39,572 bases of DNA from Actinomycetes bacterium (GTDB taxonomy: Bacteria > Actinomycetota > Acidimicrobiia > Acidimicrobiales > Acidimicrobiaceae): NCBI GenBank assembly GCA_021847985.1, contig JAJZNF010000177.1:1-39572 (forward strand). Reading direction: 5' to 3'. The notes below the pieces were generated by a model. That model made no database searches. It saw only the letters and a list, made by a program, of their open reading frames with translations, and was not told the DNA's origin. Shown one piece after another: positions 17,533-25,789 of the stretch. The position numbers and the translations under genes are program-made. Numbering within the stretch: the first letter of the stretch is position 1; every line of letters starts with the position of its first letter.

Positions 17533-17856
17533 GTGGCTCTGGCGATGTGGGTAAACGCAGACGCAGTGGCCGCGGGAACGGCCTATAAGGTGCCGGCGGC
17601 CGCGGGGCTCCCTCCCAACGCGACCATGATCGGGATTCGGAGCCTGGTGATCGCCCCGCTGGCCTCGGCGGGCGCGGCCTCGACGACTAGTCCGACTCAG
17701 GAAACGGGAACCGCGAACAACACTACGGCGCCAGGCGCCGGGACCGTGAGCGTTCAGACCGGCTCCCAGGAGCTCGTGTCGGGAGACGCGATTCCGGCCG
17801 ACGCTGTCGTGACCGCGAACGTAATCCTGTCGAGTGAACAGCCGCTGAATCCCTAG
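17533..17856 (+). CDS. Small structural-type protein
   Basis: Abuts the 385-aa gene; Ala/Thr-rich and beta-rich. Confidence 0.5.
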   Translation: MALAMWVNADAVAAGTAYKVPAAAGLPPNATMIGIRSLVIAPLASAGAASTTSPTQETGTANNTTAPGAGTVSVQTGSQELVSGDAIPADAVVTANVILSSEQPLNP

Positions 17857-17866
17857 TTCCTGACCT

Positions 17867-17885
17867 GGGCCGGAAAACCCGGCCC
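17867..17885. terminator. GC-rich hairpin after the capsid-candidate genes
   Basis: gggccgg-aaaac-ccggccc. Confidence 0.5.
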
Positions 17886-17952
17886 GGAGCTTTGACCGCC
17901 TACTGGCGGCAGATTTGAACCAACCTCGGATGCCACAAAGGAGTGTTACTGC

Positions 17953-18906
17953 GTGGCCCTTAGCACTAGCCAATTCTCGGCTCTCCGATACCTGCCGGCA
18001 CTACTCCCCGATGCCCTGACGATCCCGACCCTCAGCACATCCGGCACGCCGACGAGCCTATTCAGCTACGGGAACCTCAAAGCCACCAAGCGGCTCGTTA
18101 CGCTCCGGTCCCTCCAGTTTCAGCAGTCCGCGACCGACGTAGGGGCCGCGCTCCTTGTGGCCCAGGCGGACAGCTACAGCACGCCCTCCGTACCGGTGGC
18201 CTCCATTCTGCCGCAAATCGCGGTGCGCCCGGACCGGCCCTGGCGCCTTCCTGCAGCAGCGAACCGGCTCCAGGCGCTTATCGCAAACCCAGGGGCAGCA
18301 CTCACAAACGTCGCCGCAAATTGGAGCGTGCTTGTCGAAGAGCCAAGCATCGCCACAAAGCTCAAGTTCCCGCGGGCGTTCGGGCCCCTCACCGGTGCGG
18401 AGCAGCAACTGGCGGCCCAGGCCGGGCTTACGGGGTCTACGCCGCGCGGTGTCCTGCCCCGCACTTTCGAGTGGGTCGTGCATAACGAGTTTGAAAGCCA
18501 AGTCACGGACTCTGCCGTGATCGGGCAGGCACTTCCCACCCTGGTCGCAGGAACCCCCGTACTTATGGCGCAGGACAGCGCACATGGCGACGAGGCACTT
18601 GTGATCCGTAGCCTCTACACGACGCAGGGCACGGGATCGGACGGCCTCACCATGATCGTGCAGGTCGATGACGACGATGCTTTCCTGCAAACCCCCGCGT
18701 ACGGCCTCGGGGTCGCGCTACCGGTCGAGGTGTTCATCCTCGCGTCCCAGCAAGTATCGATTTATGCCGTCTCCACAACTTCAACGAATGACGTCGCGAT
18801 GAGCGCGGAGATTTGGCACGTCCGGCTTACTCCGGAAATCCGATACCGCCTTGGCCAGAGCGTGGCATCGTCGGTTTCACAGAAGATCCAGGTGGGGGTG
18901 CTCTAG
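17953..18906 (+). CDS. Candidate structural/capsid protein (317 aa)
   Basis: Long beta-rich ORF in the structural block; GTG start. Confidence 0.45.
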   Translation: MALSTSQFSALRYLPALLPDALTIPTLSTSGTPTSLFSYGNLKATKRLVTLRSLQFQQSATDVGAALLVAQADSYSTPSVPVASILPQIAVRPDRPWRLPAAANRLQALIANPGAALTNVAANWSVLVEEPSIATKLKFPRAFGPLTGAEQQLAAQAGLTGSTPRGVLPRTFEWVVHNEFESQVTDSAVIGQALPTLVAGTPVLMAQDSAHGDEALVIRSLYTTQGTGSDGLTMIVQVDDDDAFLQTPAYGLGVALPVEVFILASQQVSIYAVSTTSTNDVAMSAEIWHVRLTPEIRYRLGQSVASSVSQKIQVGVL

Positions 18907-19575
18907 GTGCCATCACCACTCCAGACTGCCGTCGCCGAAGCGGCGATTAGCCTCGCCGAGGTACCGGAGGGGGCGCCCATCACCATGTCATCATCATCAC
19001 ACTCGCCTCAAACCGGCGCCACGACAGGCAGCCAAGGGGTGAAGGCGTCGCCCATGCTGCAGCCTTCTAGCCTACCATCGCCCACGGTTCCACTGCCGAT
19101 CAGCCCAAAGGTCCTGGCGGCCTCCCTCATTGCGGCGGACGAGCCAGGCATTGCTGCAATCCTGTTCATCCGTCAGGCAGTGACGGTGCCAGCCGGGGGA
19201 AGCGCGCAAATCACCATTCCGGTAGCCGCCGGCAACGTCATGATCATAACGGCGCCAATCCGTGTGTTCTCCGATAGCTACACATCGGAACTCACGGCAA
19301 CACTCATCGTCGACCAGGTAAATGTCCTCCTAAACGATTTCCCTATGACTGCAGAGGCCGAAGAGGTTATGCCAGAGTACGGAGTGATCCGAAACAGCAT
19401 AGTAGCAACGTTGCAAAACGGAACACCGTCTTCTATCGAAGTTACATACGATGCAGAGGTCGTACTGCTTACCCAGGACTACTACAACCAAGTAGTTTCC
19501 CCCTTCATGCGCTATGGCGCTCAAACAATACAAAGCCTGACTAGCACCCTCTTAGAGGGCGGTGTCGTCGTATGA
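18907..19575 (+). CDS. Candidate small structural protein (222 aa, beta-sandwich-like)
   Basis: VTVPAGGSAQITIPVAAGNVMIITAPIRVFSDSYTSELTATLIVDQVNVLL. Confidence 0.45.
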   Translation: MPSPLQTAVAEAAISLAEVPEGAPITMSSSSHSPQTGATTGSQGVKASPMLQPSSLPSPTVPLPISPKVLAASLIAADEPGIAAILFIRQAVTVPAGGSAQITIPVAAGNVMIITAPIRVFSDSYTSELTATLIVDQVNVLLNDFPMTAEAEEVMPEYGVIRNSIVATLQNGTPSSIEVTYDAEVVLLTQDYYNQVVSPFMRYGAQTIQSLTSTLLEGGVVV

Positions 19576-19946
19576 AGGTCATTTGCCAGGAGCACGGCGT
19601 GACGGTAGAAGTGGACGAAGAGGCGCGTGTCGTCCGGCACGCGGTAGACGCCCTGTCGGTGGCCAGCCCCAAGCCACCGGTCGGCGGGTGCTCCGCTCTC
19701 CGGCTTGCAGCAAAGGCCCTGCTTGACCCTGCCAAGGTCGAGGGGGCGCATGGGCCTGTCAATCCAAACACGGGGCGTACTAGGTGCTACCTAGTCGTAC
19801 TCCGCAAGGGAGAGACGGAACCTCCCCCGCCTTGGGTCCCAGCAATGCTTGCGCAGGGGCCTAAGCGAGGCCCTGCCCTGCCCCCGTGGAAGCCGAAGCT
19901 TGTCAAGGCAATAGGCGGGCATGCGGCGGGGGGTAGCGCGAGATGA
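19572..19946 (+). CDS. Hypothetical protein
   Basis: ATGA overlaps on both sides. Confidence 0.55.
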   Translation: MKVICQEHGVTVEVDEEARVVRHAVDALSVASPKPPVGGCSALRLAAKALLDPAKVEGAHGPVNPNTGRTRCYLVVLRKGETEPPPPWVPAMLAQGPKRGPALPPWKPKLVKAIGGHAAGGSAR

Positions 19947-21115
19947 ACCAAATCGGAAAAGAGGACCTGCGGCAGATCCTCCAGGAAGCCAATACACCCA
20001 GTAGCTACCAGGGCGTCGTTGGCTCGGGCAGCACGACCACGGCAGTTGTGGATTCCGTGGGCGGGTGGGCGACGAACCAGTGGGCGCAGTACGGCATCCA
20101 GTTTGCCCAGTCCACGGTGACGGCCGCGCTTCGCGGGGTCTGGCAGCAGATCACGAGCAACACGGCCAACACCCTCACGCTTGCGGCTGCGCTCCCTGCG
20201 GCACCGGTAGCGGGCGACACGTACGACATACGGGTGTTCGGCTCGCAGGTGCAGGACGTGACCTCCTGGGGTGGCCAGCCGGTGTCGGCGGCCTCAAGCG
20301 GCTATCCGCTGTTTGCACTTACCACACCTGGGTCAGGTGGCGTCCCTGCCGGGATCAACGCGGCTACGGGGGCGGCCTTACCCAACTATCTCAACGGGCT
20401 AGATACGAACGCCTTTTGCTACCAGTGGAACGCCGCGACGAGCGAGTGGGTTCCGGTTGCGCTCAACGTGGGGGCGCCTGGGTCTGCGGCACCGGCGAAT
20501 GCCGTGCAGGTGGCCGGGACCGATGGAACAGACCTGCGGGTGCTTTCCACCGACACAAGTGGCCATATCAACGCCAACATAGTGAGTCCACTACCCGCAG
20601 GCACTAACACGATTGGTAGCGTGGTGGACTCGACCCTTGCTGGTGCAACAGGATCGCCCGGTACAGCCGCACCAGCAAATGCCATACAGGTTGCGGGAAG
20701 CGACGGAACCGACCTAAGAGCGCTTTCTACCACAACATCCGGGGAACTGCTTGTTGCTCCTGGCACAAATCCTTTTCCTGTTGCTAAATACGCTGCCCTG
20801 GTGGCAAATGAGACGAATGTTTCCACTTCAGCAACCACGCCCGTCCTTTCCACCGACTATAGCGTTCCAGGAAATGGGGGTCTGAACATAGAGGTGGCAA
20901 TTGCGAGCGGTGCTAGCGCAACAACCTTCTTGGTCTCGCAAGACGCAAATGCAGCAAGCCCAACTTATCTTGCTCTGAACCAAGGGACAAATCTGACAGC
21001 AGGAGCGCTGTATGCGTTTTCGGTCCCTGCGGCAAGTGGAGATGAAGTGAACTTTGAGACAGAAGCAGCCACAACACTGGCTTTGCTAAAAGTTTGGTTC
21101 GTAACTGGTCAGTAG
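19943..21115 (+). CDS. Fibre/adhesin-like structural protein with internal repeat
   Basis: GSAAPANAVQVAGTDGTDLRVLSTDTSG and GTAAPANAIQVAGSDGTDLRALSTTTSG, a repeat type common in viral fibre proteins. Confidence 0.65.
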   Translation: MNQIGKEDLRQILQEANTPSSYQGVVGSGSTTTAVVDSVGGWATNQWAQYGIQFAQSTVTAALRGVWQQITSNTANTLTLAAALPAAPVAGDTYDIRVFGSQVQDVTSWGGQPVSAASSGYPLFALTTPGSGGVPAGINAATGAALPNYLNGLDTNAFCYQWNAATSEWVPVALNVGAPGSAAPANAVQVAGTDGTDLRVLSTDTSGHINANIVSPLPAGTNTIGSVVDSTLAGATGSPGTAAPANAIQVAGSDGTDLRALSTTTSGELLVAPGTNPFPVAKYAALVANETNVSTSATTPVLSTDYSVPGNGGLNIEVAIASGASATTFLVSQDANAASPTYLALNQGTNLTAGALYAFSVPAASGDEVNFETEAATTLALLKVWFVTGQ

Positions 21116-21152
21116 CTACACAAACATCCTTACAAAGGTTTGGGGTGACGAC

Positions 21153-21881
21153 ATGATATATCCATTCTCACCACCGCAGGGACTACCTTTTTCCACCCCA
21201 ACTCCCGGCTCGGTGAGTTTTACAACGCCAGGTGACTATACGTGGACTGTTCCTCCAAATGTATCACGCGTTATAGTTGGTGTATACGGTGCAGGTGGAG
21301 GAAGTGGGGTACAATACGGATCAGGAAGTACACAAAACACCGCAGGAGGAGGAGGAGGAGGGTCTTTTGCTTTAGTCATCTTAGACACAACACCAGGATC
21401 CCAACTACAGATTACTGTTGGGGCTGGAGGACAAGGTGGAAGTTCGCCCACGTCTGGAGGTGCAAGTTCCGTAACTTACAACGGTCAAACGTTCTCAGCA
21501 GGAGGAGGAGAACCTGGACTATCAGGAACAAGTTCGGGACCGGGAACTGGCGGAGCAGGAGGATCCGTATCGCCAGCTCCCTCTAGCAATTACTCGGGTA
21601 GCTGTGCCATAGCCGGATACAATGGGTCAAACGGACAAGGAGGGAGCACTGGTGCATACGGAGGAACTGGTGGGGCAGGTTCAAGCATAGGAGGTCCGGG
21701 GGGTAATAATACGTCAACACCGACGAATGGCTCTGGTGTGTTTCCGCCTGGTGGAGCAGCAAGTGGGGGCGGTTCTGAAAGTTTCTCGCCAGGAAATGGT
21801 GGTTCGCCTGGCGGAGGTGCTGGCGGAGGAGGATATTCTGGAGCCAACGGTGGAAACGGAGAGGTCATCATATTTTGGTAG
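21153..21881 (+). CDS. Glycine-rich adhesin (polyglycine-type)
   Basis: FTTPGDYTWTVPPNVSRVIVGVYGAGGGSG...GGGGGGSF...GGYSGANGGNGEVIIFW. Confidence 0.75.
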   Translation: MIYPFSPPQGLPFSTPTPGSVSFTTPGDYTWTVPPNVSRVIVGVYGAGGGSGVQYGSGSTQNTAGGGGGGSFALVILDTTPGSQLQITVGAGGQGGSSPTSGGASSVTYNGQTFSAGGGEPGLSGTSSGPGTGGAGGSVSPAPSSNYSGSCAIAGYNGSNGQGGSTGAYGGTGGAGSSIGGPGGNNTSTPTNGSGVFPPGGAASGGGSESFSPGNGGSPGGGAGGGGYSGANGGNGEVIIFW

Positions 21882-22726
21882 ACGACATTCTAGCAGCCTT
21901 TCTTGCTCTTTCCTCGCTCAACTGGGCAGGGCAAGTCATCAATACTCATGCCATACCAAACTTCGGCGTTGCTGATGCCTCCTGGACCGCTCCAACCTTC
22001 AAACCGAATCCCGAAGGGCCACCGCAGCCAGGTGACAAGGGCGGCGGTGCTGATGCGATTTGGGTTGGGCTCGGTGGTATGAACGGACTCAAATACTCGG
22101 GGAATCTATGCCAAGCAGGAGAACTTGCGGTCGAAGGGGCAAACGGGCAGGTAACGCAGTATCTCATCGCGGAGGATTACCCGAACCCAAGCGTAACGTC
22201 ATCGTTCACCATCAATCCTGGGGATCACATTACCGCGTTGGTCGGATACATAGGAAGCATTCCTACGGCAACGGTTTGGGATAGTACAACTGGGGAATCG
22301 CTCTCGATCCCCTGTTTTCCTCCCACCGGAGGCGGATGGGATAGTGCAGAATGGGTTCTCGAAGCGCCGCTCTTCACACTCCCTGATGGAGCACATGAGT
22401 ACCAACCGGTGCTTGAGCCCAATCCTGCACAAGATGGTGTGTTCATGTGGCAATTGCTAAGCCTTGGGATTTCTCCGGGGCACGGATGGCCAAGTGGTCT
22501 ACTTGCACAACCGCCAAGCGGATGGCTACCTAATTGGCAGTCGATGATCCAACCGATGAACATGGTATGGCCGCTTTTCGGTGGGAGTGTGACGCAGGTG
22601 GTAGCGTCTGGCATCGTGCCAGGACCCAACAACCTCGGGCCAGATACCGCAACGATCACATGGACCCCGACCCCGTACTCCTACCCACCCCAGCAGTTGC
22701 CGTTACGCTCTACAGTAGGAGGTTGA
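21875..22726 (+). CDS. Peptidase family G1 (eqolisin) glutamic endopeptidase
   Basis: NWAGQV...ASWTAPTF...DAIWVGLGGMNG...CQAGELA (catalytic Gln) ...FTINPGDHITALV...DSAEWVLEAPLF (catalytic Glu). Confidence 0.75.
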   Translation: MVDDILAAFLALSSLNWAGQVINTHAIPNFGVADASWTAPTFKPNPEGPPQPGDKGGGADAIWVGLGGMNGLKYSGNLCQAGELAVEGANGQVTQYLIAEDYPNPSVTSSFTINPGDHITALVGYIGSIPTATVWDSTTGESLSIPCFPPTGGGWDSAEWVLEAPLFTLPDGAHEYQPVLEPNPAQDGVFMWQLLSLGISPGHGWPSGLLAQPPSGWLPNWQSMIQPMNMVWPLFGGSVTQVVASGIVPGPNNLGPDTATITWTPTPYSYPPQQLPLRSTVGG

Positions 22727-22728
22727 GC

Positions 22729-23139
22729 ATGGACAGTTGGGAGAAGTGGGCTCTGGGCGGGATTGGGGCTGTGGCAGCAGGGCTAGTGGCATATAGCGTC
22801 ACGAAGAAGCCAAATGCCGCCGTGAACACGACCACGAGTTCAGCCACATCCCCCACGGTTACGATAACGGGACCATCCTCTGCTCCTCTACTGGATAGTA
22901 CAGGGCACTACCACAGGTCTACCTTTGTCGCGTCGATTTCACCGGTCCCACCTGGTCCCATCCAATGGACATGGACTGCTATCACGAGCGGCCAGCCGCT
23001 TACGACAGTACGGCCGGGAAGCACTACCTCTACTCTCTACCTAACACCCGGCAATGCTGGAATCTGGACAATCAAGGCGGAAGCCCAGTGGAATGGAGGC
23101 AGTGCCACCGGGCAGACGACCTTCACGGTAACTGACTAG
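22729..23139 (+). CDS. N-terminally TM-anchored Ig-like protein
   Basis: MDSWEKWALGGIGAVAAGLVAYSVTKK followed by an Ig-like domain; AGGAGG SD. Confidence 0.65.
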   Translation: MDSWEKWALGGIGAVAAGLVAYSVTKKPNAAVNTTTSSATSPTVTITGPSSAPLLDSTGHYHRSTFVASISPVPPGPIQWTWTAITSGQPLTTVRPGSTTSTLYLTPGNAGIWTIKAEAQWNGGSATGQTTFTVTD

Positions 23140-23198
23140 TCCACAGGCCAAGGTACGGATGCCTCTCCCACGCCGCGCGTCGTGGGTTCGGGCACCCT

Positions 23199-23429
23199 CT
23201 AGGACCGCGATGGTATCGTTAGCTTGCTGCCTGATCCATAGACCTCTTTGTAAAGCTGCCGCCGAATGTCTCTTGCTTCTGACTCGAACTCCTCAACGGA
23301 TGGTGTATCGGCTTCTTGCAGTTCTAATAATGGACGCACAAGCCACACGGTAGTCGTTCGAACATTCCACACGGTAGTGGTTTCGACGTCGGTAGCAAGT
23401 TCCTCCGACGACAACATCTTGTCTGCCAC
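23199..23429 (-). CDS. Small protein with an 8-aa tandem repeat, downstream of recombinase 2
   Basis: GTG start with GAGGGAGAA SD; VETTTVWNVRTTTVWLVR. Confidence 0.5.
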   Translation of the reverse strand: MADKMLSSEELATDVETTTVWNVRTTTVWLVRPLLELQEADTPSVEEFESEARDIRRQLYKEVYGSGSKLTIPSRS

Positions 23430-23450
23430 GGATTCTCCCTCTTAACCAGG

Positions 23451-24305
23451 TTACGCAAACAGGTGCAAGTAGGGATGCCTATCCCATACCGCTGCATCGG
23501 CTTCGCGGGTGCCCTCGGGGATCGTGACTGTCTCGCGTTCACCCGTTGCGCTAACGATTTCATTCGGTCTCTCGTACAACTGTACCATGCGCCTAGACCC
23601 ACCCGACGCCCAACGCAAAAATCGCTCAACGTCTGTTGCGTCTACGCCCTGCTCCCGCAAGTCGCGGACAAGCGCCCGCCGAACGGAGTGCCAGGCCACG
23701 CCGCGGGGCCGGTCGGCCTCCAGCACAATATCCCATATGCGGCCAAATGACGCTTCTACGTGCGATTCCGAAGCAATCGGCCAGTGACCCGGTAGGTAGG
23801 CCGCCGCCTGCGGCGGAAGCCACATCCAGCGCTCCCTCCCGCCCTTCGCCGTCCGCACGTGGAATCGCTCCCGACTGAGGTCGACGTCCGCACCCCTCAC
23901 CGATGCCATCTCCGTGGCCCGCATCCCATAGACGGTGGACAGCACGAGATACCCTGCGTGCTGAGGGACTATGCGGCCTGCCGTTGCCGCCGCAATCATC
24001 TGGCGTATCAGGCCCTGATCGAGAGCCGGGCGGGACGAGTCCATAGGATCATAGTGGTGGCCTGAGACTCTAGGTGGCTGTAGCCCTAGGCGGCGATAGA
24101 AGGCCCGGACAGTCCGGTAGACCTGATCCACGGTTCCGGGCTTCATGCCACGGCCCTCGAGATCCCGCATGTGTGCGGCGAGGGCTCGCGAGGCTGACTC
24201 ATGCCAGCCTTGCTCCTCGACAAATCGGCGAACGATCGCCGCCCGCTTCGGGCCCGCCTCATCGCCGTAGCGCCCGATTGCCTCGTCGACGGTCACCCGA
24301 GCCAC
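23451..24305 (-). CDS. Tyrosine recombinase (second; no adjacent tRNA-like att)
   Basis: GMRATEMASVRGADVD (Arg I), HVRTAKGGRERWMWLP (Lys), WHSVRRALVRDL (HxxR), RRMVQLYER (Tyr). Confidence 0.85.
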   Translation of the reverse strand: MARVTVDEAIGRYGDEAGPKRAAIVRRFVEEQGWHESASRALAAHMRDLEGRGMKPGTVDQVYRTVRAFYRRLGLQPPRVSGHHYDPMDSSRPALDQGLIRQMIAAATAGRIVPQHAGYLVLSTVYGMRATEMASVRGADVDLSRERFHVRTAKGGRERWMWLPPQAAAYLPGHWPIASESHVEASFGRIWDIVLEADRPRGVAWHSVRRALVRDLREQGVDATDVERFLRWASGGSRRMVQLYERPNEIVSATGERETVTIPEGTREADAAVWDRHPYLHLFA

Positions 24306-24331
24306 CCCCCATCTCGACGCACGGTCCTACC

Positions 24332-24712
24332 ATGGTTTCGGGGGTGCCGAGTGTGGTGGAACTCGAACGCGTTCTCGGGCGCCCCGGACCGAACCCGACC
24401 CTATGGTACTGCCAACAGTGCGCTAGCGTCGCGATCGTGCTCTTCGGGATCGCGGCTAAGTGCCCCCAGTGTGCATCGGTGGTCGAGGAGGTACCCAAGG
24501 AGAGGGCGACAGCTCTTATGGCCCTGCTGCTCGGCGATGCAGAGCTGACGGCCGGCTACGCAGAGCTCGCGGAGTCTGCGATCCTGGACCGTCTCACGAC
24601 GAGGCAGCGAGATTCGATCGGCGCCGTGCTCGCTGCCGTTCGATCTGTTCAAGCAAGAGAGTTCCACGTTCGGACTGACGGGGGGGGCGAAACACATACC
24701 CGAGACGGCTGA
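24332..24712 (+). CDS. Zinc-ribbon protein
   Basis: LWYCQQCASVAIVLFGIAAKCPQCASVVEE. Confidence 0.6.
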   Translation: MVSGVPSVVELERVLGRPGPNPTLWYCQQCASVAIVLFGIAAKCPQCASVVEEVPKERATALMALLLGDAELTAGYAELAESAILDRLTTRQRDSIGAVLAAVRSVQAREFHVRTDGGGETHTRDG

Positions 24713-24755
24713 GGGCTTTATTTGGGAGACCGCGACCACGCTCAGCAAACACGCC

Positions 24756-25778
24756 GTGGAGCACGTCCGGGCCGTGATGGATAAGCGCGCTGGGGTAGGT
24801 ACCTACGCTCCAGCGCCGCCTGCTCCCTTCTCCCCTCCCCCGATCCCGACCATTCATGCCCCTGAGATTCCGAAGCCGGCCGCCTGGGGGCCCTCAGTGG
24901 CCGCCGGGGCGGGTTCCGCAGCGGGTTTGGAAGAGGCATCGCGCACAAGGCCATTTTCCGGCCCGCTGAGCGATGCGACACAGCCGGAAAGGGAATCATC
25001 CAAGCCGGTCCCGGAACCGGGCTCTGGAGGCCGTTTCCTGCGTAGCCAATCCGACACCCTAGAGAACGCAACCGGCTACAGCTATGCCGACGAGGTCGAA
25101 CAGGGGATCGCGTGCGCCAAATGCACGCACGGGCATCTGCGGGCCATGGCGGCTTCCTCAAAAGAGGCTGAGGCCGCGGTTCTCGTCGGCGACCCCGATC
25201 GCGCGCGAGCTCTCACGGCTCGCGTTCTCGCCGAGAGTGCGGTCCTTCGTGAGTACGACTGGACGCCTGCGAAGGTTCGGAACACACCGGATGAGGAGAG
25301 GCGCCTGGTCGAACAGGCCATGCCCTGCGTCCGAGACGCCGAGCGCCAGGCCGACGGGCCCCCAAAGGAGCTCGTGCTTGCGTGGGGGTCCCTGGACGAG
25401 TCCGTGCGGTTTGCCCGCTCCAGCCGGCTCAGCGATCAGGACAAGGCCGAGATCGAGACCAGGCTGAGGCGCTACTACGACACCGCAGATATGGCCGAGC
25501 GCGTACTTGCCGCCCCAAACATCCGAGACAATCTCGAGGACCGGGAAGCAAAGCGGGTAGCTGCCCAGCACCTAAGAGAGGCCCGGCATGCCCTCGAAGC
25601 GGGATCCCCATACGATGCCGCCGTGCTCGAGGAGGCCTCCGCACATCTCGAGGCCGCCGCCGTAGCCATGACTCCGGTGCCCAGTCCAGAGCGAGCACAG
25701 AGGCTCGCCGAGACGTGCCGCACATGTAGGACTGAGTTCGAGGATTCATATCTCGACCTGATCCGGTCGAGGAGATAG
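24756..25778 (+). CDS. Cysteine-pair-containing protein with Pro-rich linker; true 5' end uncertain
   Basis: GIACAKCTHGHLRAM...CRTCRTEFEDSYLDL; the frame remains open and protein-like upstream through an 8-G run. Confidence 0.6.
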   Translation: MEHVRAVMDKRAGVGTYAPAPPAPFSPPPIPTIHAPEIPKPAAWGPSVAAGAGSAAGLEEASRTRPFSGPLSDATQPERESSKPVPEPGSGGRFLRSQSDTLENATGYSYADEVEQGIACAKCTHGHLRAMAASSKEAEAAVLVGDPDRARALTARVLAESAVLREYDWTPAKVRNTPDEERRLVEQAMPCVRDAERQADGPPKELVLAWGSLDESVRFARSSRLSDQDKAEIETRLRRYYDTADMAERVLAAPNIRDNLEDREAKRVAAQHLREARHALEAGSPYDAAVLEEASAHLEAAAVAMTPVPSPERAQRLAETCRTCRTEFEDSYLDLIRSRR

Positions 25779-25789
25779 GGGGAGCCCAG

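Noticed and set aside
21340-21870. GGA/GGT-rich tandem repeats as a CRISPR or microsatellite
   Set aside because: Explained by polyglycine coding; no regular repeat-spacer structure. No CRISPR array seen elsewhere.
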